Positions 1 to 7,214 of a DNA stretch of 57,805 nucleotides are shown here, one piece after another (the stretch's first letter is position 1; every line of letters begins with the position of its first letter). Source of the DNA: Sulfuritalea sp. (lineage in GTDB: Bacteria; Pseudomonadota; Gammaproteobacteria; Burkholderiales; Rhodocyclaceae); the NCBI GenBank assembly GCA_030680805.1, contig JAUXUK010000020.1, positions 1 through 57,805 of the forward strand. The letters run 5' to 3'. The notes under the pieces are model-generated. The model did not search any database, was not told where the DNA came from, and saw nothing but the letters and a program-made list of their open reading frames with translations. Both the position numbers and the translations under genes were made by a program.

Positions 1-774
1 CTCGTAGGCATCCTTGTGGCAATCGCCGCAACTCGCGGTGATCGCCAGCTTGGCCTTGTCGGTGGAACTGCCAACGATGTCGTGGGTGGTGTGGCAATCG
101 GAGCAGACGGCGGTCTTGAAGTTCTTCTTTTCGGTGGCCTCCCTGCCGTGTGCCGATGCGGTCCAGTCTTCCAGGTGGTCCTCATGGCATTTGCCGCAGA
201 CGGCCGGTGTCGCAAGGTGCCATTCCTTGCGCTCCTGCGTTCCGCGCAGAGGCACATCGAAGGTATGCACATTGTGGCAGTCGCTGCAGATGGCGTTCAG
301 CTTGGTCGGGTCGTCCTTGTTCTGTTTGGCGTGGAAGGACTTCTTGTAGGCCTCGACGTTGTCTACGACGATACCCAGCCGCGGCTTCTCGGCAGCCTTG
401 CCGTCCTTCCTGGCGGCTTCCCACAAGTCCAGGTGGCATTGGGCGCAATCGACTTTCGACGCGCCAGCCACCTTCTGGTGGGGCGTCACGTTGTCGATGA
501 TTTCCTTGTGGCAGCCGACGCACTCCATTTTGGCGTGCGCGCTCTTGGCGTATTTGTCCGTATTGACTGCATGCAGCTCGCGCTTCTCGCCATCGGCCTT
601 TGGTACCTCCAGCTTGCCCTTCTTGCCGTCGTGGCAGGTCTGGCAGGTGGCGTTGTCGAGCTTCTGAGTCGCAGGGGCTGGGTTGGTGGCCGCATCGACC
701 CTGCCTCCACCGAGGCTTCCAACCAGAAAAACCGCAGTTGCGGCGATCCATGCCGCCAGGTTGTTTGTTCGCAT
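1..774 (-). CDS. Multihaem c-type cytochrome (C-terminus beyond window)
   Basis: The minus-strand frame is open from an ATG at 774 to the window edge, giving 258 residues without a stop. It starts with a signal peptide (Arg/Asn head, hydrophobic run to about residue 28). Seven CXXCH haem sites are visible: CQTCH, CVGCH, CAQCH, CSDCH, CGKCH, CSDCH and CGDCH. Extra His residues could be distal ligands. The spacing recalls NapC/NrfH- or octahaem-like periplasmic electron carriers, but no family is certain because the C-terminus is missing. It lies 124 bp downstream of a monohaem cytochrome and in line with the arrA-arrB-arrD genes, so it probably carries electrons to or from that molybdoenzyme. 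That role is inferred. Confidence 0.85.
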   Translation of the reverse strand, partial: MRTNNLAAWIAATAVFLVGSLGGGRVDAATNPAPATQKLDNATCQTCHDGKKGKLEVPKADGEKRELHAVNTDKYAKSAHAKMECVGCHKEIIDNVTPHQKVAGASKVDCAQCHLDLWEAARKDGKAAEKPRLGIVVDNVEAYKKSFHAKQNKDDPTKLNAICSDCHNVHTFDVPLRGTQERKEWHLATPAVCGKCHEDHLEDWTASAHGREATEKKNFKTAVCSDCHTTHDIVGSSTDKAKLAITASCGDCHKDAYE

Positions 775-897
775 GATCTACATTTCCCGATGGCTCGTGA
801 TGCTCAAGGGCTCACTATGTGCTGCTTGGAGGGTAACCACGCCCGACAAGAAACATCCTGCCGGCTCCGCGCTGCGGATACCGGCAGGAGGCAGGGT

Positions 898-1242
898 TCA
901 GCGCGACAGAATCCACTGCGCAATGTTGCTCAGCTCTGCCGGATCCTTGGTGTCGATGTTCTTGTGCTCTTCTTCGGTGCCGTCTTCGAGCTTGACCTTG
1001 GGGCCGGTGGTCATTTGCTTGATGGCCTCCTTCTCGCCGAGTTTCTTTTCCTTGTACTTGGCGGCGATCTTCTTGTAAGAGGGGCCCTTCTTGGTCTTGT
1101 CGATGGCATGGCATTTGAAGCAGTCATTTTTCTTCGCCAGCGCCTGGGCTGCGGCCTCATCGACGGCTGCATGCACGGGTGCCAGCCCGGCCAGGGCGAA
1201 GAACAGTGATCCGGTCAGCAACAGGGTGGTTCTGGTTTTCAT
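898..1242 (-). CDS. Small class I cytochrome c, periplasmic
   Basis: A 114-residue protein with a Sec signal peptide (residues 1-25, ending AHA-like) and one haem site, CFKCH, near residue 41. The following GPSYKKIAAKY stretch and a C-terminal helix ending IAQWILSR match the short class I cytochrome c551/c552 fold. A Met axial ligand is plausible in the KQMTTGP segment. The start ATG at 1242 follows a GAG-rich stretch. It lies between the TorD-type chaperone and the multihaem cytochrome on the same strand, about 170 bp after the chaperone gene. A role as a shuttle for the arr-type enzyme is inferred from position. Confidence 0.88.
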   Translation of the reverse strand: MKTRTTLLLTGSLFFALAGLAPVHAAVDEAAAQALAKKNDCFKCHAIDKTKKGPSYKKIAAKYKEKKLGEKEAIKQMTTGPKVKLEDGTEEEHKNIDTKDPAELSNIAQWILSR

Positions 1243-1413
1243 GTTTCGGCTCCGAGAGAGGTTGTAATGAGTTGCGATACACCGCTTGCTTCAAGAAACA
1301 CTTTGACCGGCAATCCCACGCCGGGAGCGGTACTCCGTGCGGCACGTTAGCCCGTGCGACGCCAAGGTGTCAATCGGAGGATTCCTACAGCGCGGCAGTT
1401 TCCGGGCCATGGC

Positions 1414-2049
1414 TCAATTCAGGTGTTGCAAATCCGCTTCCATCCGCACGAACTTCCCGGTCAATTCGGCCAGTTCCCGGTAGAACGCGGTCCCGGTGCC
1501 CACCTTGACGGCCGTGGCGAAATCGCCCAGCCATGCATTCAGATGTTCGGCGACGAAGCGTCGATGCAGCGCGTTGGCGGTCGCCAGTTCGTCGGCGTTG
1601 CCGCCCTGCTGCGCCTGGTTCTGCGCAAAGATCAACAGGTAGAGAAACTCCAGTTCCACGGCCACATGGTCGGGCAGTTCGTGAAGTTCGTCGCTGACGT
1701 CGAAGCCGCCCTGCTCATAGAAATCCAGCACCGCCATCGTCGCCTCGTGGCGCATCGACTGGTCGTCGCTCAGCCAGAACGAGGCGTAGGGCATGGCCCT
1801 GGGTTGCGCAGGCCCGATGAACAACGCGGTGTAGTCGACCAGCAGCGTTTCCATGTCCTGAGCCAGAAACTCAGCGCCCAGTCTGCGGGCGCACTCGGCA
1901 AGATCCGGATGGATGGCGGCGGCGGCCGTCAGCATGGAGTCAAACAAGTGCTCTTCGCTGAAATCCGCGCTGGGCTCGCAATAGCAGGCGGCAAGAAAGC
2001 GGCACAGGTCCTCGCGCGCTCCGGAGCTACCAGTGACATATTCGGTCAT
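1414..2049 (-). CDS. TorD/DmsD-family molybdoenzyme chaperone (ArrD/ArxD-like)
   Basis: A 211-residue, all-helical protein of the TorD/NarJ chaperone family. Such proteins bind the Tat leader of a partner molybdoenzyme and guide cofactor insertion before export. Family features visible include the LLVDYTALFIGP segment, an MPYASFWL stretch and the LPDHVAVELEFLYLL helix that corresponds to the E-PDH-x-E-LEF signature. The ATG at 2049 is preferred over an upstream in-frame start at 2133 because a GGAGG ribosome site sits just before it and the longer form overlaps arrB. Its partner is almost certainly the Tat-exported ArrA-like protein two genes upstream. Confidence 0.9.
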   Translation of the reverse strand: MTEYVTGSSGAREDLCRFLAACYCEPSADFSEEHLFDSMLTAAAAIHPDLAECARRLGAEFLAQDMETLLVDYTALFIGPAQPRAMPYASFWLSDDQSMRHEATMAVLDFYEQGGFDVSDELHELPDHVAVELEFLYLLIFAQNQAQQGGNADELATANALHRRFVAEHLNAWLGDFATAVKVGTGTAFYRELAELTGKFVRMEADLQHLN

Positions 2050-2095
2050 TGCGCCTCCTGAAAGAGGCCGGTCAGAACCGGCCCCTGATTCAATG

Positions 2096-2899
2096 TTACG
2101 CACGAGGACTGTACTTGCCGACGTAGTGCACATTGGGCTTGGTCTTTTTGTCTTCCTTCAGGCGGAATGACTTTTCCTTCTTCAGGATCTGCGAGATCTT
2201 GCTGTTCGGATCCTGCTGATCGCCAAAGATTCGCGCCTGGGACGGGCAGACCTCGACGCAGGCCGGCTGCAGACCGTTGGTCACGCGGTGGTAGCAGAAG
2301 GTGCACTTCTCGATGACGTCGTCCGAACGAATCGCCTGCGTTTCGCCCCCCTTCCAGTCGTTCATCGCCGGAAGCCGTGCGCCCGCCCTGGCCGCCACTT
2401 CGGCACCCGATGACGTGCAGCCCGGAATCGCCGAGGTCTTGTCCGCCCAGAAGGGCTGCGGCTCGTCTTGCGCGGCGTTGAGGCTGATCACGCTGTAGGT
2501 CTCGCCGGTGAGGCTCTTGCCGTCGAGTTTCTCATGGCTGTAGGGACAACCGTTCTTGGTCTGGCAGTCACCGCAACCGGTGCACAGCTCCGGATTGTGC
2601 ATGGTGATGCCTTCGGGCGTCTTGAATAGCGCCTTGTAAGGCTTGCCCTTGCCGGCCTTCTCCGGATTGCCCGGACAGATCTTGATGCAGGGCGGTTCGT
2701 CGCAGTGGTTGCACAACACCGGTATAACCATGTGCAGGGTGTTGGGGAAGGTGCCCTCGCTGTGCATCATGAAGTCGGCCCAGTTGTGGCTTTGGCCGTT
2801 GGCGCGGTTGCGCGTGTTGTTTTCGGTTTTGCAGGCAAAGGCACAAGCGCCGCAGCCTACACACCTGGACAGATCGATAACCATTCCTAGTTTCATCAT
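2096..2899 (-). CDS. arrB: ArrB-like iron-sulfur subunit of respiratory molybdoenzyme
   Basis: A 267-residue ferredoxin subunit of the DMSO reductase family with four Cys clusters: CVGCGACAFAC near residue 15, CNHCDEPPCIKIC near 64, CTGCGDCQTKNGC near 108 and CTFCYHRVTNGLQPAC near 198. There is no signal peptide, as expected for a subunit exported with its Tat partner. The N-terminus MKLGMVIDLSRCVGCGAC and the CKTENNT segment closely resemble ArrB/ArxB as I remember them. The start has two consecutive ATGs (2899 and 2896) after AGGAG. It lies 20 bp downstream of arrA. It passes electrons between the catalytic subunit and the redox partner, here perhaps the cytochromes. Confidence 0.88.
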   Translation of the reverse strand: MMKLGMVIDLSRCVGCGACAFACKTENNTRNRANGQSHNWADFMMHSEGTFPNTLHMVIPVLCNHCDEPPCIKICPGNPEKAGKGKPYKALFKTPEGITMHNPELCTGCGDCQTKNGCPYSHEKLDGKSLTGETYSVISLNAAQDEPQPFWADKTSAIPGCTSSGAEVAARAGARLPAMNDWKGGETQAIRSDDVIEKCTFCYHRVTNGLQPACVEVCPSQARIFGDQQDPNSKISQILKKEKSFRLKEDKKTKPNVHYVGKYSPRA

Positions 2900-2919
2900 G
2901 TTCTCCTTATCGTCGGCGC

Positions 2920-5469
2920 TCAGGCCTTGGTGATCCGCACGCCGGTGAAGCCGCCGTTGCGCGCCGTGGATCCACTCAGGCGATCAAGGTCATCAACCAG
3001 TATCGTGTTGTTGTTACCGCCCAAGGGGACTGCCTTGGCATAGTCCTTGGAAGCCACGCGGCCGTAAGCCCAGTGACCCTGGCCGTAGCACTTGGCCACG
3101 GTGCCGGGACGCACGCCCTCCCACAGCTTGAGATCGACCGTGATGGAACCCGCCTGCGACGTGATGGTCACCTTGTCGCCGGTCTTCAGGCCCAGCCTGG
3201 CGCCATCTGCCGGATTCATCTTTACCACATCGCCCCAGGAGACATCGCCCGGATCGACCTTCTTGAACTCCTGATACCAGGGCAGGTTCTGCGAGCGGCC
3301 CTCGCGGTTCAGGCGCGACTTGTAGTCGATGAAGGTGAAGGGGAACTCCTCCAGACTGCCGTTGCGCTTTGGCACTTCGTAGTGCGGCACGAAGGCGAGG
3401 TCACCGCGCGCCGTATAGCCACTGACAGTGAGGATGTCGTCGGTGGTGGTCTCATGCTTCTTGGCATGCTCCTCCAGACGCTTTTTAAGCGTCGCGCTGT
3501 AGAACTCGAATTTCTTGGTCTCGCTCTTGAACTTGCCGCCCCAGCCCTTCTTGATCGTGTAGCGCGGACCGTGGAACATGCCCTTGGCCTTGAACTCGGC
3601 CCAGCCCTTGATCTGGGCGTCGCCCTTGGGCGCTTCCTTGGCCATCCAGATCGGCGCGCTGAGAAACCTCGTGGTGATCTCGGCGAACTCCAGTTCATTG
3701 GTCGCCGACTTGCCGGTCTCGGGATCCTTGATGGTGTCGTAGTAGTCAGCCAGATTGGGGAAGCCCTTGGCCTTCAGCTTCTGCGCCAGCAGCCACACCA
3801 CCTCGTTTTCTTCCTGCTTGACGTCGAACACGCGCTTGATCGGGCTCTGCTGGATCGAGGCATAGCTGTAGCCGTTGCTGCCGTTGGTGATGATGTTCCA
3901 GCCCTCGGAAGAGCTGTGTGTGGATGGCAGGACGATGTCGGCGAACTGGGTCATTTCCGACGGATTGGTGACCATGTGGGCGAAGAAGGGCACCTTGGCC
4001 ATGGCCTCGTCCCAGCGACCGGCGCCCGTTGCGGAATGGTTGTAGTTGTTCCACGAGGCAAGCATGACCTTGACCGCACCCGGGTCCTTGAGCATGTTGT
4101 TGGGCACGTTGTTCATCGCCGAGCCCATCAGCGCGGGCATGTTTTTCTCGCCGCGACCGTCAAGCTTCTTGCCCTTGCTGCCCTTCTTGGCCACCTCGTC
4201 GACGAACTTCTCGGTACTGGGAAACTTGTTGAGCGGTGCGCCGGGAGCGCCTTCCCAGACCACGACATCGATTGAGCCCATCAGACCGTTGAGGGCATAC
4301 ACCGCCATGGCGGCATAGGTGCCACGCGGCATCATCGCCGCACCGGGACCCATCCAGACGGCCGTGTTGGGTGCGGCCTTGCCCATGGCACGGGCGACGC
4401 GAACTATCTGGTCGGCGGGGATGCCCGCTTCCTTCTCGCCGAAGGCCGGGGTGCGGTCCTTCAGTTCGAGGTTCCACCACTTGACCAGCCCATGCGTTTC
4501 CTTCTCGACGAAGGCGGCTTCGTCCACCATTGCACCGGCGACGAAGAGGTTCTTGCCGTCCTTGAAGTCGCCGACGAATTCCTTGTTCCACAATCCTTCG
4601 CTGAGGATCACATGGGCGATGGCGCCGGCCAGCGCGCCGTCGGTGCCGGGCTTGACCGGCAGCCACTCGTGGGCCTTGGCCGCGGCGTTCGACAGGCGCG
4701 GATCGACCGCAATCACCGTGCCGCGGGCAACGATCTCATGGAAGCGATGAATGGTATTCGGTACCTGACGGTTGGACGCCAGCGGGTCGCAGCCCCAAAT
4801 CACCAGGCAATTGGTCTTTTCCAGATCGTAATCACGATAACCGTAGAAGCCTTGCGTCAGGCCCGGGCCCATCTTCTCCGCTTCGGCGCAGATGGCGCTG
4901 TGCGAGAAGTACTGGCCGGTGCCGAAGATCTTCGGCAGCGTGCCATAGAGCAGTTCCTGCGACAGCGGACCATAGCGGCCGCGCATGTACATCAGCTTTT
5001 CGGGTTCGCCGGCAGCGCGCAGTGCAAGCATCTTGTCGGCGACGATGTTCATGGCTTCGTCCCAGGAGATCGGCACGAACTTCGGATCGATGCCGCGGCC
5101 TTTCAGCGGATTGGTGCGTTTCATCGGCATCTTTACGCGGTCCGGATCGTAGGTCTGTTGCGGGATCAGGTGGCCGCGCGGACAGACATAGCCGTGGTTG
5201 CTCTTGGAAATCTCGTTGCCGCGCACGCGGGTCGCACGACCGCCGCTCACATACAACTGGATCGCGCACCATTGCGTGCAACCCTGGCAGGTGCTGGCCA
5301 CCCACTCGCCCTTGGCCGGGGTGCTGGACCGCATCTTGCGCGGGATCAGCGCATTCTTGAACGGCATGGGCTTGGGCTTGGCCTTCTCGGCCGCCAAAGC
5401 GCTGCCACCGAGCATCCATGCTGCGGACGCGGATGACGCCCTGATAAATTCACGTCGGGTCAATTTCAT
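2920..5469 (-). CDS. arrA: ArrA-like catalytic subunit (probable arsenate respiratory reductase)
   Basis: An 849-residue molybdopterin oxidoreductase with a twin-arginine leader (TRREFIR, then a hydrophobic stretch to about residue 27). A [4Fe-4S] site uses Cys61, Cys64, Cys68 and Cys96. The motifs KFVPISWDEA, SHSAICAEAEK and ELKDRTP are hallmarks of the ArrA/ArxA clade. The RGRY motif at residues 163-166, with His190, Ser191, Lys199 and Tyr211, matches the arsenate-binding set known for ArrA. ArxA arsenite oxidases carry a GRGWG-type motif instead. This favours periplasmic arsenate reduction to arsenite. Arsenite oxidation, antimonate or selenium oxyanion reduction cannot be excluded. A strong GGAGG site precedes the ATG. 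Unlike arx operons, no NrfD-type membrane anchor gene is present. Confidence 0.87.
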   Translation of the reverse strand: MKLTRREFIRASSASAAWMLGGSALAAEKAKPKPMPFKNALIPRKMRSSTPAKGEWVASTCQGCTQWCAIQLYVSGGRATRVRGNEISKSNHGYVCPRGHLIPQQTYDPDRVKMPMKRTNPLKGRGIDPKFVPISWDEAMNIVADKMLALRAAGEPEKLMYMRGRYGPLSQELLYGTLPKIFGTGQYFSHSAICAEAEKMGPGLTQGFYGYRDYDLEKTNCLVIWGCDPLASNRQVPNTIHRFHEIVARGTVIAVDPRLSNAAAKAHEWLPVKPGTDGALAGAIAHVILSEGLWNKEFVGDFKDGKNLFVAGAMVDEAAFVEKETHGLVKWWNLELKDRTPAFGEKEAGIPADQIVRVARAMGKAAPNTAVWMGPGAAMMPRGTYAAMAVYALNGLMGSIDVVVWEGAPGAPLNKFPSTEKFVDEVAKKGSKGKKLDGRGEKNMPALMGSAMNNVPNNMLKDPGAVKVMLASWNNYNHSATGAGRWDEAMAKVPFFAHMVTNPSEMTQFADIVLPSTHSSSEGWNIITNGSNGYSYASIQQSPIKRVFDVKQEENEVVWLLAQKLKAKGFPNLADYYDTIKDPETGKSATNELEFAEITTRFLSAPIWMAKEAPKGDAQIKGWAEFKAKGMFHGPRYTIKKGWGGKFKSETKKFEFYSATLKKRLEEHAKKHETTTDDILTVSGYTARGDLAFVPHYEVPKRNGSLEEFPFTFIDYKSRLNREGRSQNLPWYQEFKKVDPGDVSWGDVVKMNPADGARLGLKTGDKVTITSQAGSITVDLKLWEGVRPGTVAKCYGQGHWAYGRVASKDYAKAVPLGGNNNTILVDDLDRLSGSTARNGGFTGVRITKA

Positions 5470-6011
5470 GACTACCTCCTGTATCGAAAATCATTCAATT
5501 TGATGAACTGGACGTCTGATCGCCTGCATCTGCAGGGAGTTGCTCTGCGCCAAGCTGCGCTGTTGTGTGCGGTGCGCGCGCCTTGCCGCTAACCGGAATC
5601 TGCCCGGATCTTTGTGGTGAGCACTTCGGCTGGACGTCGCACTGTAAATTTTGTATCGACTGCCGCTTTGATCGTTGCCAATGAACTTGGTGAATATCCA
5701 CATTTGCATCGTGAATGACGCACTGCCATTCTTCATCCCGGATGCCGGTACTACATTCGCCACTACGTCACCTTTCGGTAACGCGGAGGCGATGCCGTCG
5801 AAATCTCGTTCCGTACTACGACCCTTGGCGGCAGGCATCGACAAACGTCGGCGCTTGCCGGCCCGCAAAGCGGCATCCCCGGCAGACAGAGTCCGACACC
5901 GCGCCCCACGCGGCAACGCCTCGCGCGTGAGCGTGGCGCCATGGTTTGCGTTGCGAAGATTGGACGGAGATTTCACGATGTTTGCCGGGATTTCCTGTTT
6001 GCGGTAGGGAT
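5470..6011 (-). other. Gene-free leader between arrA and its candidate promoter
   Basis: About 540 bp without a convincing gene. If the sigma54 site at 6012-6027 is used, this stretch is a very long untranslated leader of arrA. It includes the 47-bp repeat at 5850-5896 and is otherwise of ordinary composition. Small open frames here lack ribosome sites and recognisable products. A second promoter nearer arrA was looked for and not convincingly found. Confidence 0.5.
5850..5896 (+). repeat. 47-bp dispersed repeat, copy 1
   Basis: The segment starting GGCGCTTGCCGGCCCGC and ending CAGACAGAGTCCGA recurs at 53703-53749 with two mismatches over 47 bp. This copy lies in the divergent intergenic region, inside the presumed arrA leader. 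The other copy interrupts a flavin reductase gene. Confidence 0.85.
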
Positions 6012-6027
6012 TGCGAGAACCATGCCA
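6012..6027 (-). promoter_or_regulatory. Candidate sigma54 (-24/-12) promoter for arrAB
   Basis: On the minus strand the sequence is TGGCATGGTTCTCGCA, against the consensus TGGCACG-N4-TTGCA. The invariant GG and GC are present with the required 10-bp spacing, and two consensus positions differ. It points toward arrA. A sigma54 promoter is expected because the adjacent response regulator has a GAFTGA-type AAA+ domain. The predicted start would lie about 530 bp before the arrA ATG, which is long. Confidence 0.6.
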
Positions 6028-6112
6028 CGACAACAAAACGGCTTGGTTTCAGACCCTTGCACGCAGTGGCCGCATGCGGCTTGACCACAGATCCGGAAAG
6101 GCGGGTAAGATT

Positions 6113-6128
6113 GTTACCGCACCGTAAC
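6113..6128. promoter_or_regulatory. Candidate enhancer site 1 for the sigma54 regulator
   Basis: GTTACCGCACCGTAAC is a perfect GTTAC-N6-GTAAC inverted repeat. It is one base different from a second copy 52 bp away, so both sites would face the same side of the helix. It is centred about 107 bp upstream of the -12 element of the candidate sigma54 promoter, a usual distance for NtrC-type activators. Confidence 0.65.
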
Positions 6129-6141
6129 CAACGGAGGCTGT

Positions 6142-7035
6142 ATGACTCAAGAGACGCTCGACCCGTTACCGAACCGTAACCGACGCCGTTGGCTAATCGA
6201 CAGCGGCTGCCTCGCCGCCGTCGGCCTGATCGGACTGACGCGCAAGTCGCAGGCGGCCGACGGCAAGATCCGCGTCGGCATGACTCCGGCCTTCCTGCAT
6301 GACCAGCACAGCCTGCTCGACGAGTGGCGCGCGTTCATGGCGGCATCCCTGAAGCGACCCGTGGAGTTCGTGCAACGCGACAGCTATCGCGAGACCATGG
6401 ACCTGCTGCGGCTGGAGAAACTCGACTTCGCCTGGATCTGCGACTATCCCTACCTGCATCTCAAGCAGGAAGTAAAGCTGCTCGCGATACCGCTGTATCA
6501 GGGTCGGCCGTATTACCGCTCCTATCTGATCGTGCGCAAGGACAACAGCAAAGTCGGATCGATGAAGGATTTGTCCGGCAGCGTGTTTGCCTACGCCGAC
6601 CCGTACTCGAACACCGGCTACCTGGCGCCGCGCTACGAAATCCGTCAGTCGGGCCACGACCCTCGCAGTTTTTTTCGCAAGACCTTCTTCACCTGGTCGC
6701 ACCGCAAAGTGGTGGAGGCCGTTGCCAGTGGCTTGGCGCATGGCGGCGCGGTGGACAGCTATATCTGGGAGACGCTGGCCATCGTCGAGCCGGCGCTCCC
6801 GGCGCGCACACGGGTGGTCTCGCGCTCGCCGGAGTACGGCTTTCCGCCCTTCGTCAGCCACCGTTCGGTTTCCCGCGGCGATTTCCAGACCATGCAACAG
6901 CATCTGCTGGGCATGGCACAAACCCCTGCCGGGCAGCGACTGCTCGGTCGTCTTTACCTGGACGGCTTTACCGCCGGCACCCCGGCGCTGTATGACGGCG
7001 TGGCGCAAATGATGCGCGCCTTCGGCGAAGCCTGA
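6142..7035 (+). CDS. Periplasmic PhnD-like oxyanion-binding protein (AioX/ArxX-like)
   Basis: A 297-residue protein. The N-terminus has an Arg-rich stretch (NRRRWLIDSGC) and a hydrophobic segment, which looks like a Tat or Sec leader. The mature part starts GKIRVGMTPAFLHDQ and is a type 2 periplasmic binding protein of the phosphate/phosphonate (PhnD) family, to which AioX and ArxX belong. Typical stretches are FAWICDYPYLHL, YYRSYLIVRKD and GSVFAYADPYSNTGYLAPRYE. It lies directly before a histidine kinase and a sigma54 regulator. By analogy with AioX it would bind the metalloid oxyanion and signal to the kinase. GGAGG precedes the ATG. No transporter genes accompany it, which supports sensing rather than uptake. 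Confidence 0.85.
   Translation: MTQETLDPLPNRNRRRWLIDSGCLAAVGLIGLTRKSQAADGKIRVGMTPAFLHDQHSLLDEWRAFMAASLKRPVEFVQRDSYRETMDLLRLEKLDFAWICDYPYLHLKQEVKLLAIPLYQGRPYYRSYLIVRKDNSKVGSMKDLSGSVFAYADPYSNTGYLAPRYEIRQSGHDPRSFFRKTFFTWSHRKVVEAVASGLAHGGAVDSYIWETLAIVEPALPARTRVVSRSPEYGFPPFVSHRSVSRGDFQTMQQHLLGMAQTPAGQRLLGRLYLDGFTAGTPALYDGVAQMMRAFGEA
6165..6180. promoter_or_regulatory. Candidate enhancer site 2, inside the start of the binding-protein gene
   Basis: GTTACCGAACCGTAAC is the second perfect GTTAC-N6-GTAAC palindrome. It lies in codons 8-13 of the divergent PhnD-like gene, about 160 bp from the candidate -12 element. Occupancy here could also affect transcription of the sensor operon. Confidence 0.6.
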
Positions 7036-7075
7036 GAGCTTGTGAAAATTTCATCGCACATTGACTCCCACTCTC

Positions 7076-7170
7076 GTCACCCCGGCGGAGGCCGGGGTCC
7101 AGTTCGTCCATCTGATTGTTTCCGCGGATATCGGAGGTGCGCACTGGATTCCGGCTTCCGCCGGAATGAC
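7076..7170. repeat. REP doublet (REPIN-like inverted pair)
   Basis: Two 27-bp units, 7076-7102 and 7144-7170, form an inverted pair separated by 41 bp. One starts GTCACCCCGGCGGAGG and the other, read in reverse complement, GTCATTCCGGCGGAAG. Each unit is itself a hairpin. A third unit of this kind is at 46840-46866. The pair sits between the binding-protein gene and the kinase gene and may uncouple their expression. Confidence 0.8.
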
Positions 7171-7214
7171 GGATGGGCCGACCGGCGCCAACCAATTCAC
7201 TGCCGCTGAGAACC

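Noticed and set aside
5650..5695. A second possible sigma54 promoter, TTGGCAACGATCAAAGC on the minus strand.
   Set aside because: The GG-GC spacing is 11 bp rather than the strict 10, so the site at 6012-6027 is preferred.
5863..5880. Another GG-N10-GC match within the 47-bp repeat.
   Set aside because: The -24 half is poor and it falls in a dispersed repeat, so it is probably chance.
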